Shown here one piece after another: positions 42,298-51,483 of a DNA stretch of 64,000 nt (position 1 is the stretch's first letter; every line of letters starts with the position of its first letter). The DNA lies in assembly GCA_900770195.1 (NCBI GenBank), contig CAAGJI010000041.1, positions 124,001-188,000 on the forward strand. The letters are read 5' to 3'. The DNA comes from Oscillospiraceae bacterium (GTDB lineage: Bacteria > Bacillota > Clostridia > Oscillospirales > Ruminococcaceae). The notes under the pieces are model-generated. The model searched no databases. It saw only the letters and a program-made list of their open reading frames with translations, and was not told the origin of the DNA. A program made the translations under genes and the position numbers.

Positions 42298-42780
42298 ATG
42301 GAAACAGTATACATAGCAGGTGGCTGCCTTTGGGGAGTTCAACACTTTTTTGACCGCCTGACAGGAATAATATCAACAGAGGCAGGAAGGGCAAATGGAA
42401 AAACAAATTCTTTAGATGGAACATATGACGGCTATGCTGAATGTGTAAAGGTTGTTTTTGATGAAAATATTACTTCCATTACAAATCTTATGGAGTATTT
42501 ATTTGAAATCATTGACCCCTACAGCCTTGATAAACAGGGCTTTGATGTTGGTAAAAAATACAGAACAGGCATATACAGCACTTCCGGAAAACACCTTGAA
42601 GAAGCCAAAAATTTTATTAATAATCGAAAAGACAGAGATAAAATTGTTGTGGAAGTTCTGCCACTTACAAACTATGTAAAAAGTGCAGAAGAACATCAGC
42701 ATCATCTTGAAAGATTTCCTGATGATTACAAACTGTGCCATATTCCATATTCGCTTCTTAATAAATACAGAGAAAAATAA
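42298..42780 (+). CDS. msrA: Peptide methionine-S-sulfoxide reductase
   Basis: Repairs oxidised methionine (S epimer) in proteins using thioredoxin. The catalytic Cys10 lies in GGCLWG; most MsrA enzymes have Phe in place of Leu here. The segments TYDGYAECVKVVFD, YRTGIYS and AEEHQHHLER support the family, and Cys146 in LCHIPYS is a possible resolving Cys. It is 160 residues, with no MsrB partner nearby. Confidence 0.92.
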   Translation: METVYIAGGCLWGVQHFFDRLTGIISTEAGRANGKTNSLDGTYDGYAECVKVVFDENITSITNLMEYLFEIIDPYSLDKQGFDVGKKYRTGIYSTSGKHLEEAKNFINNRKDRDKIVVEVLPLTNYVKSAEEHQHHLERFPDDYKLCHIPYSLLNKYREK

Positions 42781-42804
42781 TTTTGAAAAAATTCAAAAAA
42801 ACTC

Positions 42805-42833
42805 TTGACAAAACGCAAAAAATGTAATATAAT
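42805..42833 (+). promoter_or_regulatory. Consensus promoter of the Abi leader RNA and gene
   Basis: Perfect TTGACA (42805-42810), 17-bp spacer and perfect TATAAT (42828-42833). Transcription should start near 42840. Confidence 0.85.
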
Positions 42834-42840
42834 AAAGAAA

Positions 42841-42902
42841 GTAGGACTCCTCGCACCTCTCGTATTTATTATATGATGTGGCCCATGAGGAGACATTTTT
42901 TT
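42841..42902 (+). ncRNA. Candidate structured RNA / attenuator in front of the Abi gene
   Basis: A roughly 60-nt RNA beginning at the predicted start site. An outer stem pairs CUCCUC (42847-42852) with GAGGAG (42887-42892). An inner hairpin pairs UCGUAU (42860-42865) with AUAUGA (42871-42876). A run of seven U (42896-42902) follows, as in an intrinsic terminator. CUCUC (42857-42861) could instead pair with GAGAG (42906-42910), the ribosome site of the Abi gene. Either a free small RNA or a leader that limits Abi expression is possible. Small structured RNAs are, to my recollection, known beside AbiF-type genes, but I cannot compare them here. Confidence 0.55.
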
Positions 42903-42918
42903 ATAGAGAGAAAATTTT

Positions 42919-43767
42919 ATGGATAATGCGGAATTTAACAAATACAGACAGCAAATTTCTGAATTGAGAGATTTGAAATGCAGAATTAAAAATGAAAAAA
43001 AGTGTCTTGAATTTTTAAGCAGAGTTAATTTTTACAGAATACTTCCCTATGTAACTGCTTTTTCATCAATAGGTGATGAATATATAGAATTTAAAAAAAT
43101 TCAGAGAATTTACGATTTTGATTCAAGAATGCGTCCGCTTATATATGAAGCGATTCAGGATACAGAACTTTTTTTGCGTACAAAGTTTGCATATTATCAT
43201 TCTTCAAAATATGGTTATCTTGGATATCTCGATTCCAAAAATTTTTCAGAAAAACACGACAGCGGAAAATTTAAAGCACGAATAAAAAATGTTATTGAAG
43301 TAAATGCAAATAATCCCGTTATCAAACGTTTTGAAGATAAAGATAATCTTCCGATAACAGTTGTTGTTGAATTTTTTTCAATGAATATGCTTTCAACATT
43401 TTATGCTGATATGATAACCGAAAACAGAAAAAAACTTGCAGGTGAACTGTATCACGCAACTGCAAATCAGGTTGTAAGCTGGCTTTGCTGTTTAACCGAT
43501 TTAAGAAACATTTGTGCACATTATTCAAGGCTTTACTGCCGACAGTTTACTTCTCTTCCGATAATTCCAAAAGAAATAAATTTCACTGCAAACAGACGAC
43601 TTTTCACACAACTTTTGTCACTTTCTTTTTTATATCCTGACAGAGAAAAATGGAATAATTATTTTGTCACGACAATAAAAACTCTTTTAGATGAATACGA
43701 AAATGACATTGTTTTAAATCATATAGGTTTTCCGCAAAAATGGGAAAATATGCTTACAAAAAATTAA
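42919..43767 (+). CDS. Abi_2 (AbiD/AbiF-like) abortive-infection family protein
   Basis: A 282-residue helical protein of the Abi_2 family, which belongs to the HEPN superfamily. Its RX4H motif, RNICAH at residues 196-201, matches the RNase active-site pattern of HEPN toxins. The N-terminal LEFLSRVNFYRILPYV and the IYDFDSRMRPLIYEAIQDTE segment are typical. Such proteins act in phage defence or as toxins by RNA cleavage; that this copy is active is inference. It is a single gene behind a consensus promoter and a structured leader, and a bidirectional terminator follows. Confidence 0.88.
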   Translation: MDNAEFNKYRQQISELRDLKCRIKNEKKCLEFLSRVNFYRILPYVTAFSSIGDEYIEFKKIQRIYDFDSRMRPLIYEAIQDTELFLRTKFAYYHSSKYGYLGYLDSKNFSEKHDSGKFKARIKNVIEVNANNPVIKRFEDKDNLPITVVVEFFSMNMLSTFYADMITENRKKLAGELYHATANQVVSWLCCLTDLRNICAHYSRLYCRQFTSLPIIPKEINFTANRRLFTQLLSLSFLYPDREKWNNYFVTTIKTLLDEYENDIVLNHIGFPQKWENMLTKN

Positions 43768-43801
43768 AACGGCTTGGATTTTACTCCAAACCGCTTTTTT
43801 A
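43767..43801. terminator. Bidirectional terminator, abi / aspS
   Basis: A stem of nine positions with one mismatch (43770-43778 with 43785-43793) has A and T flanks on both sides. It lies between convergent genes. Confidence 0.85.
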
Positions 43802-43809
43802 TTTTAATT

Positions 43810-45585
43810 TTATTCTTCTTCAACTACTTTTATGCCAAGTACATCAAGATTTTCCTTGTCGACTGTTGCAGGACATTCACTCATAAGTTCGCTTGCATTC
43901 TGAACTTTAGGGAACGCTGTAACATCTCTTAAACTTTCTGTGCCAAGCATTACCATTGCAAGTCTGTCAAGACCAATACCAAGACCGCCGTGTGGTGGTG
44001 CACCATATTTATAAGCTTCAACAAGGAAACCGAATTTTGCTTCAATTTCCTCATCACTCATTCCAAGTGCTTCAAACATTCTTTGCTGAAGTTCATAATC
44101 AGTAATTCTCATTGAACCTGAGCAAAGCTCTGTGCCATTCAATACGAGGTCATAACACTTTGCTACTACCTTTTCAGGGTTAGTATCAAGATACGGTATA
44201 CACTCTTCCAGAGGCATTGTAAACGGGTGGTGCATTGCAAGCCATTCGCCTGTTTCTTCATCTTTTTCGAAGAATGGAAATTCTGTTATCCAAAGGAAAT
44301 TGAACATTCCATCAGGTATAATGTCAAGCTTCTTTGCAACTGTATTTCTAAGCTGACCGAGTACAGGAAGTGTAACACTGTTTTTATCTGCAACGATAAG
44401 AACAACATCGCCCTGTTCTGCACCTGCTTTTTCAAGTATGCTGTTTAATACATCTTCTGTTATAAACTTGTTGAATGAACAAGACGGCTTTTCATCAACC
44501 CATCTGATATATGCAAGACCCTTTGCACCTATTCCTCTTACCATTTCAGTAAGCTTGTCTATTTCTTTTCTTGTTAAAGTTTTAACAGAATTTTTTGCTG
44601 TAATGCATCTTACGCTTCCGCCATTTTCAATTGCTGATGTGAACACACCAAAACCGCAATCCTTAACAACATCTGAAATATCACAAATCTCCATTTCAAA
44701 ACGTGTATCAGGCTTATCAGAACCATATCTTTCCATGGCTTCCTTGTATGTAAGACGCTGAAGCGGAATTTCAATTTTTCTGTCAAGAACTTTTTCAAAA
44801 AGGTAAGAAATGAAACCTTCTGTAATTTCAAGAATATCATCAACGTCAACAAAAGACATTTCAAGGTCTATCTGTGTAAATTCAGGCTGTCTGTCTGCTC
44901 TTAAATCTTCATCTCTGAAACATCTTGCAAGCTGAATATATCTGTCCATACCCGCAACCATAAGAAGTTGTTTATAAATCTGAGGTGACTGAGGAAGTGC
45001 ATAGAACTTGCCCTTATGAACTCTTGAAGGAATAAGATAATCTCTTGCACCTTCAGGAGTTGACTTCATCATCATAGGTGTTTCAATTTCCGTGAAACCG
45101 TTTTTATAAAAATATTCTCTTGCAGCCTTTGCGATTTCATGACGCATAATAAGATTTTGCTGTAAAGGTCTTCTTCTGAGGTCGAGATATCTGTATTTAA
45201 GTCTTAATTCTTCATTTGTTTTTGTTTCATCTGTTATTTCAAAAGGAGTTGTCTGTGCTTTTGCAAGTATTCTAAGGTCTGAAACGAGTATTTCAACATC
45301 GTCTTTTTTAACACCTTTTACAACACTTTCACGACCTGCAACAACACCTTTTGCCATAAGCACATATTCACTTCTGCACGAAGCAGCTTTTTTGAAAATT
45401 TCTCTGTCTGTTTCATCGTTAAAACTCAGCTGAACATAGCCTGTTTTATCACGAAGGTCAATAAAAATAAGATTTCCGAGATCTCTTATTTTCTGAACAA
45501 ATCCGCCGACAACAACTTCCTTGCCGACTTCCTTAACCTCTCCGCACATACAAGTTCTTCTGAGTCCATTCATTGAATCTGCCAT
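43810..45585 (-). CDS. aspS: Bacterial-type aspartyl-tRNA synthetase (discriminating type predicted)
   Basis: Class II synthetase of 591 residues with the N-terminal OB-fold (about 1-110), class II catalytic core with motif 2 CFRDEDLRADRQPEFTQID, the bacterial GAD insertion (about 285-425), and motif 3 GGLGIGLDRLAM. In the OB-fold the segment QKIRDLG has Leu36 where the non-discriminating Pseudomonas enzyme has His31, so this copy should charge tRNA-Asp only. A second, archaeal-type AspRS is fused to GatB at 24869. It lies 10 bp after hisS, a common Firmicutes pair. Confidence 0.96.
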   Translation of the reverse strand: MADSMNGLRRTCMCGEVKEVGKEVVVGGFVQKIRDLGNLIFIDLRDKTGYVQLSFNDETDREIFKKAASCRSEYVLMAKGVVAGRESVVKGVKKDDVEILVSDLRILAKAQTTPFEITDETKTNEELRLKYRYLDLRRRPLQQNLIMRHEIAKAAREYFYKNGFTEIETPMMMKSTPEGARDYLIPSRVHKGKFYALPQSPQIYKQLLMVAGMDRYIQLARCFRDEDLRADRQPEFTQIDLEMSFVDVDDILEITEGFISYLFEKVLDRKIEIPLQRLTYKEAMERYGSDKPDTRFEMEICDISDVVKDCGFGVFTSAIENGGSVRCITAKNSVKTLTRKEIDKLTEMVRGIGAKGLAYIRWVDEKPSCSFNKFITEDVLNSILEKAGAEQGDVVLIVADKNSVTLPVLGQLRNTVAKKLDIIPDGMFNFLWITEFPFFEKDEETGEWLAMHHPFTMPLEECIPYLDTNPEKVVAKCYDLVLNGTELCSGSMRITDYELQQRMFEALGMSDEEIEAKFGFLVEAYKYGAPPHGGLGIGLDRLAMVMLGTESLRDVTAFPKVQNASELMSECPATVDKENLDVLGIKVVEEE

Positions 45586-45595
45586 TTTTTACACC

Positions 45596-46900
45596 TCATT
45601 TATTTTCTTCAAGCACGCCTGAAAACATATTTTCAATCATTATATTTTCAAACATTTCAAAGAATTTATTTTCAATAGAAATTTCTGTCTGTTCGCCTGT
45701 CTGCATATTTTTAAGTTTAGCAGTACCTGAATTGAGTTCATTTTCGCCAAGAACCATTGTAAACGCAGCACCCTTTTTATCAGCATACTTCATCTGTGCT
45801 TTAAGACCTCTTTCCATAAGGTCATATTCGACTGTGTAACCGGCTTCCCTTGCTTCTCTTGCAAGCTGCATTGCCTTCGTTACAGCTGACTCGTCCATAG
45901 GTGCTATGTAAAGGTCAAGTTCCTTTTCAGGTAAAAATGCAGCTCCCTGCTTTTCCATAAGAAGAAGTATTCTTTCAATACCCATTGCAAAACCGAGTGA
46001 AGGAGTAGGCTTTCCGCCAAGTTCCTCAACAAGTCCGTCATATCTTCCTCCACCGCAAACTGTTCCCTGTGCACCGATTTCCGTTGTAACAAATTCAAAA
46101 ACAGTTTTTGTATAATAGTCAAGACCTCTTACAATTTTAGGATTTATGCTGTATGCAATTCCAAGAGATGTAAGATATTTTTTAAGGTCCTCAAAATGCG
46201 TGCTGCATTCTTCACAAAGATAATTTGTTATAACAGGTGCATCCTTTGCAATTTCCTGACAAACAGGACTCTTGCAGTCAAGTATTCTCATAGGATTTTT
46301 TTCAAGTCTTGATTTACAGGTATCACAAAGTTCTTCTTTTCTGTCAGCAAAAAATGCTCTTAATGCTTCGTGATATTTTTTTCTGCAAGTCGGGCATCCG
46401 ATTGAATTTATATTCAGTTCAATATTTTTAAGTCCAAGCTTGTCAAGCAAAGTTTTAGCAAGACAAATAACTTCTGCATCTGCCCTTGCAGATTTACTTC
46501 CCACCATTTCAAGACCGAACTGATGAAATTCTCTGAGTCTGCCTGCCTGTGGCCTTTCGTGTCTGAAACATGAAAGAATATAGAAAACCTTTTGCGGAAG
46601 TGCTTCATTAAGCAACCCATTCTGAAGCAAAGCCCTTATTGTGCCTGCTGTACCTTCCGGACGAAGTGTAAATTTTGTTTCCTTCGCCATAACAGTGTAC
46701 ATTTCTTTCTGAACAACATCTGTTGTTTCTCCAACACTTCTTAAAAAAAGGTCTGTGTTTTCAAAAGTAGGTATTCTTATTTCCTTGAAACCAAAAGATT
46801 CAGCTACATTTCTTGCAGCATTTTCAACAGAATACCACTTATTGATATTCTTTGGTAAAATATCTTCTGTTCCGTTAGGGCGTGTAATTTTTATTGCCAT
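45596..46900 (-). CDS. hisS: Histidyl-tRNA synthetase
   Basis: Class II synthetase of 434 residues. Motif 2 includes FTLRPEGTAGTIRAL and FRHERPQAGRLREFHQFG. The histidine-binding motif VRGLDYYTKTVFE is intact, and the C-terminal anticodon domain is present. It is followed by aspS and preceded by a terminator-like hairpin, not by a T-box. The ribosome site GGAGG lies before the ATG. Confidence 0.97.
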   Translation of the reverse strand: MAIKITRPNGTEDILPKNINKWYSVENAARNVAESFGFKEIRIPTFENTDLFLRSVGETTDVVQKEMYTVMAKETKFTLRPEGTAGTIRALLQNGLLNEALPQKVFYILSCFRHERPQAGRLREFHQFGLEMVGSKSARADAEVICLAKTLLDKLGLKNIELNINSIGCPTCRKKYHEALRAFFADRKEELCDTCKSRLEKNPMRILDCKSPVCQEIAKDAPVITNYLCEECSTHFEDLKKYLTSLGIAYSINPKIVRGLDYYTKTVFEFVTTEIGAQGTVCGGGRYDGLVEELGGKPTPSLGFAMGIERILLLMEKQGAAFLPEKELDLYIAPMDESAVTKAMQLAREAREAGYTVEYDLMERGLKAQMKYADKKGAAFTMVLGENELNSGTAKLKNMQTGEQTEISIENKFFEMFENIMIENMFSGVLEENK

Positions 46901-46908
46901 TGTTTATC

Positions 46909-46976
46909 CTCCAATAAAAAAACAGAATCAACACATTTAAATTTCACATCAAAAACCCTTGTGTCAGTTCTGTTTT
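46909..46976 (-). terminator. Terminator or attenuator between mgsA and hisS
   Basis: On the minus strand AAAACAGAA and GACACA pair across a large loop with TGTGTT and TTCTGTTTT, followed by a T run. The hairpin occupies nearly the whole 86-bp gap. It ends the mgsA transcript or, if read through, precedes hisS as an attenuator. Confidence 0.65.
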
Positions 46977-46986
46977 AGTTTTCTTT

Positions 46987-47394
46987 TTAAGAGAAACGTG
47001 GATTTCCAATTTCTCTCCAGTCAAGATCGCCTCTGTCGAGTGCCATAATAAGTGCTTCTGCTGTTGCAATGTTTGTTGCAACGGGAACATTATGCACATC
47101 ACACAATCTTAAAAGGTCTGTGTCATTAGGTTCATAGCTTTTCGGATGTATAGGATCACGGAAAAACAGCAAAACATCTATTTCATCACAAGATATTTTT
47201 GAAACAATCTGTTCACCGCCGCCCTGACTTCCGCTAAGGAAACGTTCTATAACAAGACCTGTCGCTTCTGAAACCTGTTTTCCTGTGGAGCCTGTGGCAC
47301 ATAAATGATGTCTTGAAAGTATACCGCAGTAAGCAGTACAAAATTGTATCATAAGTTCTTTCTTAGCATCATGTGCTATCAATGCAATATTCAT
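46987..47394 (-). CDS. mgsA: Methylglyoxal synthase
   Basis: Converts dihydroxyacetone phosphate to methylglyoxal and phosphate, relieving sugar-phosphate build-up. The motifs IALIAHDAKK, CATGSTGKQV, SGSQGGGEQI and FFRDP (catalytic Asp) are clear. I use the ATG at 47394, preceded by GGGAGG; the frame is open a further 19 codons but that part is AT-rich and has no ribosome site. It is 135 residues, the usual size. Confidence 0.95.
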   Translation of the reverse strand: MNIALIAHDAKKELMIQFCTAYCGILSRHHLCATGSTGKQVSEATGLVIERFLSGSQGGGEQIVSKISCDEIDVLLFFRDPIHPKSYEPNDTDLLRLCDVHNVPVATNIATAEALIMALDRGDLDWREIGNPRFS

Positions 47395-47744
47395 TATATC
47401 CTCCCTGAATTTATTAAAATTTATATAATTGACTTTACTAATTATAAGCATAAAATACTATCTTATATATTATATCAATTTTTCTACTATTTGTCAAATA
47501 TATAAGGGTTCATCAAGAAAAAATTATTAATGTTGCAATATTTCAGCACATATTTTTTGTGCAAATTAAACAGGTTAAAAAAACTCCAGTTTTTCAATAT
47601 GAATATTTTATTGTATTAAACACTAAAAAAGTGTCTTAAAAATCTTTTTATTTATGAATAATTCACTATCAAAGCAATCATCTTTGATGATTTGCCTAAT
47701 CAGAAAATCACAAGATACGGCATTTTCACAATACATAACGATGT
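47395..47744. other. Intergenic region between mgsA and mrdA
   Basis: About 350 bp. The mgsA promoter on the minus strand is near-perfect: TTGACA (47497-47492), 17-bp spacer, TATAAT (47474-47469). The part next to mrdA holds a small palindrome (about 47674-47696, around ATCATC) without a T run. No gene or clear terminator for the mrdA-mre transcript is seen. Confidence 0.6.
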
Positions 47745-49967
47745 TTATGCATCAGGGTTTCCTGCATCACCGTATTCATTGGCATCTGCGTTATCCTGTC
47801 CCTGCTGATTGCCGTTTTCCTGATTTTCATCACCCTGATTTTCATTATCCTGATTTTCTTCAGCATTATTGTTATTATTTTGCGGTTCATCTGCAAGTGC
47901 CTGCTGTATCTGCTGGTCTGAAACGGCTGTTGACTCTGTGCTTGCAGATGTTGTTGTTTCGTTCGGGTCATATGTTGAACCTTCGAAATTTCCATAAACC
48001 TTTTCATAAAGTCTTAAAATCGAACGAATCATATATTTTGAATATTCACCGCCTTCAACTACTCCGCAAAAAGCAATTTTCGGATTATCAGCGGGTGCAA
48101 AGCCAATAAAAAGTGAGTCCTGAGTTCTTGAACTAAGCTGAGGTGTACCGGTTTTTATTGCAACATCATAACCGAGATTTGAAAGTGAATATTGCTGCGG
48201 CATATTGTTTGTAGAAGCAAGAATCATACCTTCCTTAACAATATCCCATGTATTGTCAAATTTTGTTTCAATTGTTTCAGAAACAGTTTTTTGAGTCTTT
48301 GAAATGCATTTTTCGTGTTCGTAATCCCAGATGCTGTCAACAAGGTAAGGCTGATATCTTACACCTTTGTTTGCAACTGTCAACGCAGCATTTGCCATCT
48401 GAAGAGGTGTTATAGCGGTTTCAGAGTTACCGATACCTGTCTGCAAAACCTGTCCGACAGTCCACATCTGACCAAGTGCGGCATAAGTCGCCTGATCACC
48501 TATTCTTCCCACAGAATCATTTGTTTCAATTCCTGTGTGCTGTGCAAGACCGAACATTTTAGCATAATCAGAAATTTTATCAATCGTAAGGAGTTCTGAA
48601 AGATGATAAAAGTAAATATTACAAGATACCATTAAAGCCCTTGCAATTGAAATATCTCCGTGTTGACCCGTACAATGGTACATCTGATCCATATACTCAT
48701 AATTTCTTGTACAATTAAAAGTTGAGTTTGCATTGACAAGTCCTTCATTAAGACCTGCCGTTGCAGTAATAACTTTAAAAGTTGAACCCGGTCTGTAAAG
48801 ACCCATTGTTGCCCTGTTTACAAGGGGAGTATTATCCGCATTAAGAATGGATTCGTAATCATCTTTATAATCCTGCAAATTATAAGTTGGATTTGTTGCA
48901 AGTCCAAGAACTGCACCCGTTTCACAGTCAAGAACGGCAACAGCACCACCCTGTGCATGAAGTCCCGCTGTTTTCTTTGTTTTTAAACTGTCAAAATTGT
49001 CCACGAAGTTATCAAGTATATCCTGCAAACCTTTTTGAAATTTTCCGTCAACTGTCAGCTGAACGGTATGTCCGTTTTCAACAGGCTTTGTTACTTCCGT
49101 ATCAACAACTTTCCCATCCTCCATATTGATAGTTTTAACACCATCAACACCACGGAGTTCCATATCCATTACTTTCTCGATACCGCTTTTACCAACAATA
49201 TCATCAAGTGAATATCCCTTGCTTTTAAGTTCTTCATACTCTTCCGCATAAATCGGACCTACTGTGCCTATTTCGTGCGGTATAATATCGCCGTCTTTGA
49301 CTTCTCTTACAGCCGACTCAACAATATCAATTCCCGGATATTTTATACTGAGTTCTTCAATATCAGCAACAAGTTTCTTGTCTATATCTTCAGCAAGAAC
49401 AAAATTTGTTGCCATTGAAAAATCACGCCTCAGCATTTCATAACGTATTCCGACAATTGTTCTCTGATCTTCTTCACTGTAGGAGTCAAGCACTTCATAG
49501 TCGCTTTTTATTGCATCTATGCAATTTTCAGCGGTTGCGTAAACATTAACGCCTACCTTCGACTTGAATTTTTTCAAAGCATCTTCATCATCAGTTGTAA
49601 ATTTATAAGGTTTTGTTTCTGAAACAGGTATACTTAAATCAAGCGATATATTGTTTTCTTTCAAAAGAGAGGCTATTTTTAAAAGGACCTCATTTCCCTC
49701 TTTTTTATCTGACGGAAAAGAATCAGGTCTTATTATAACATTATAGCCTACTTTATTTCCGATTATGATTTTCCCTTCTGCATCAACTATTTCGCCTCTT
49801 GATGACTTTATAGTCTGGGAAGCATCAGATTTAAAGACGTTATTTTCTTCATAAACAGTGCTTTCAACAAGCTGTATTTTCATCAGTCTTATTCCGCCTG
49901 CTGCAACTCCTGCAACAACAAGAAAAGCCGCAACGCCTGCCATTACATTTTGTACAACACTTTTCAT
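47745..49967 (-). CDS. mrdA: Penicillin-binding protein 2 (elongation transpeptidase)
   Basis: Class B PBP of the rod-complex. One membrane helix (about residues 8-28), a pedestal and dimerisation domain, then a transpeptidase domain with SxxK STFK (395-398), SxN SCN (448-450) and KTG (605-607). The last 75 residues or so are a Asn/Gln/Glu/Asp-rich low-complexity tail of unknown role. It lies 15 bp after mreD in an mreC-mreD-mrdA order, which supports wall elongation rather than sporulation. Confidence 0.93.
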   Translation of the reverse strand: MKSVVQNVMAGVAAFLVVAGVAAGGIRLMKIQLVESTVYEENNVFKSDASQTIKSSRGEIVDAEGKIIIGNKVGYNVIIRPDSFPSDKKEGNEVLLKIASLLKENNISLDLSIPVSETKPYKFTTDDEDALKKFKSKVGVNVYATAENCIDAIKSDYEVLDSYSEEDQRTIVGIRYEMLRRDFSMATNFVLAEDIDKKLVADIEELSIKYPGIDIVESAVREVKDGDIIPHEIGTVGPIYAEEYEELKSKGYSLDDIVGKSGIEKVMDMELRGVDGVKTINMEDGKVVDTEVTKPVENGHTVQLTVDGKFQKGLQDILDNFVDNFDSLKTKKTAGLHAQGGAVAVLDCETGAVLGLATNPTYNLQDYKDDYESILNADNTPLVNRATMGLYRPGSTFKVITATAGLNEGLVNANSTFNCTRNYEYMDQMYHCTGQHGDISIARALMVSCNIYFYHLSELLTIDKISDYAKMFGLAQHTGIETNDSVGRIGDQATYAALGQMWTVGQVLQTGIGNSETAITPLQMANAALTVANKGVRYQPYLVDSIWDYEHEKCISKTQKTVSETIETKFDNTWDIVKEGMILASTNNMPQQYSLSNLGYDVAIKTGTPQLSSRTQDSLFIGFAPADNPKIAFCGVVEGGEYSKYMIRSILRLYEKVYGNFEGSTYDPNETTTSASTESTAVSDQQIQQALADEPQNNNNNAEENQDNENQGDENQENGNQQGQDNADANEYGDAGNPDA

Positions 49968-49982
49968 TATTATAACCTTTCG

Positions 49983-50555
49983 CTAATCCTCGCCATGTTC
50001 ATACTGCATAGCCTCTTCAATTGATTTTATCTGATAAGGCTTCATCTTTTTATTTATAAGATTAATAAGAAGATATACAAACACTGATGATATCATAGTT
50101 TCAATAAAACATTTGAAAGTAATATCATGCAAAATAAGATATGAATCCTTGTAATCCCATAATTTATAGAAAAAGAAATAATCAAGCAATCCCTGAACAG
50201 CACAGGTTATTGCTGTCAGAACAAAAAAATTTAAAAATTTTCTCCTTAAAAGATGTGCATGCAAAAGCGAAACAATTGTACACATAACTATAAGAATAAC
50301 CGCATTGAATCCTAAAATTCTTCCGCAACTCATATCAAGAAGGAAACCTGAAAGCATACCCACACAGGCACTTGTTACCTCACCTGACCATATTGCAACA
50401 CATATTGCAAACGGAATAAGAATAAGCGGTTTTACGCCTGTTCCGACTGATGCAATAATCTGGCAGACAAGGGCAATTTCTATATATGCAACTGCCCTGA
50501 AAAATGTTAAAACTTTGCTTTTTTGAGGGAGTTTTTTAGGATTTATCAGTTTCAT
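49983..50555 (-). CDS. mreD: Rod shape-determining protein MreD
   Basis: Integral membrane protein of the elongasome with about five or six helices. I place the start at the ATG at 50555, where GGGAG is 6-7 nt upstream. The frame is open to 50582, but that is inside mreC. It is 190 residues long and overlaps mreC by 20 bp. Family assignment rests on size, helices and position between mreC and mrdA. Confidence 0.85.
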   Translation of the reverse strand: MKLINPKKLPQKSKVLTFFRAVAYIEIALVCQIIASVGTGVKPLILIPFAICVAIWSGEVTSACVGMLSGFLLDMSCGRILGFNAVILIVMCTIVSLLHAHLLRRKFLNFFVLTAITCAVQGLLDYFFFYKLWDYKDSYLILHDITFKCFIETMISSVFVYLLINLINKKMKPYQIKSIEEAMQYEHGED

Positions 50556-51411
50556 CTGTTTCTCCCTTTCCGTCAAAGTCACGTATTACCATAACTGTTG
50601 TAAGTTTTGAAAAATCAACAGACGGTTCAATAACAGCATTTTTTGTAAGTCCGCTTTCACTGTTTTCAATATTTTTTATTGTCCCGATAAGATAACCGCT
50701 TGGAAAAATTCCGCTTGTTGATGAAGTAACGACAAGGTCGCCGTTTTTTACTCTTTTGGAATTTTTATCAATATGCATCATCTGTGTAAGCCCGTCTTTT
50801 TGAAGCTGAAGAGAACCTCTTACAACACCTGTATCATTTGTTTTTGAAACAACTGCACTTACTGAAATTTCAGATGACATAATTGTTGTTACAATTGAAT
50901 AATTAGGTGCAATTTCAGTTACAAGCCCAACAAGCCCTTCAGAAGTCACAACAGGGTCATAAAGTTCTATACCATCATCTTTATTTGAACCACGGTCAAT
51001 TTTAAATGAACTATATGGGTCATTTGTTGTATAGCCTATTATTTTACAAGGGTCAGATAAAACATAATCAGAATGTTTTTCTTTTATCCCCATAAATGCT
51101 TTTAATTCTTCAAGTTCTTTTTTTGTCTCGTTGTAGTCAGCTTCCATCTGTTTATATTGAGAAATCTGGCTTTTCAATTCCTTGTTTTCATCATAATATG
51201 TGTCGGAATTTGTAAATCTTTTAAATCCGTCACCAACAAATGAAGAAATATTATTTGCAAGTTTTTCAACAGGATTAAGAATTGTATCAACAACAGCCTG
51301 TCCTGAAAAAACATACCCGCCTCTTGTAAAAGTATATATCATCATTCCGGAAGAAAAGGCAAGCATACAAAGAATTATCATAAATTTTTTGCTTTTAAAA
51401 AAACCTTTCAC
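50536..51411 (-). CDS. mreC: Rod shape-determining protein MreC
   Basis: Single-pass membrane scaffold linking MreB to PBP2. A membrane helix (about residues 9-28), a coiled coil (about 65-108) and a two-lobed beta domain with DPVVTSEGLVGLV and SSTSGIFPSGYLIG are present. It is 291 residues. A terminator-like hairpin separates it from mreB upstream. Confidence 0.93.
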   Translation of the reverse strand: MKGFFKSKKFMIILCMLAFSSGMMIYTFTRGGYVFSGQAVVDTILNPVEKLANNISSFVGDGFKRFTNSDTYYDENKELKSQISQYKQMEADYNETKKELEELKAFMGIKEKHSDYVLSDPCKIIGYTTNDPYSSFKIDRGSNKDDGIELYDPVVTSEGLVGLVTEIAPNYSIVTTIMSSEISVSAVVSKTNDTGVVRGSLQLQKDGLTQMMHIDKNSKRVKNGDLVVTSSTSGIFPSGYLIGTIKNIENSESGLTKNAVIEPSVDFSKLTTVMVIRDFDGKGETDETDKS

Positions 51412-51437
51412 TTACTTACCTCCCTGTAAGTAAACGA

Positions 51438-51470
51438 AAAAAGGCTTTCGGAAATGAACGAAAACCTTTC
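51438..51470 (-). terminator. Hairpin between mreB and mreC
   Basis: An 11-bp stem (AAAGGTTTTCG with CGAAAGCCTTT on the minus strand) followed by six T. It lies within the 72-bp gap and should reduce read-through from mreB into mreCD-mrdA. Confidence 0.75.
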
Positions 51471-51483
51471 CTCATCTTTTTAT

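Noticed and set aside
42841..42902. Type III toxin-antitoxin repeat array before the Abi gene
   Set aside because: There is a single structured unit with no tandem antitoxin repeats, and the protein is Abi_2, not a ToxN-like toxin.
46901..46986. T-box riboswitch before hisS
   Set aside because: The 86-bp gap is filled by one hairpin and has no specifier-loop or T-box sequence; it is better read as the mgsA terminator or a simple attenuator.
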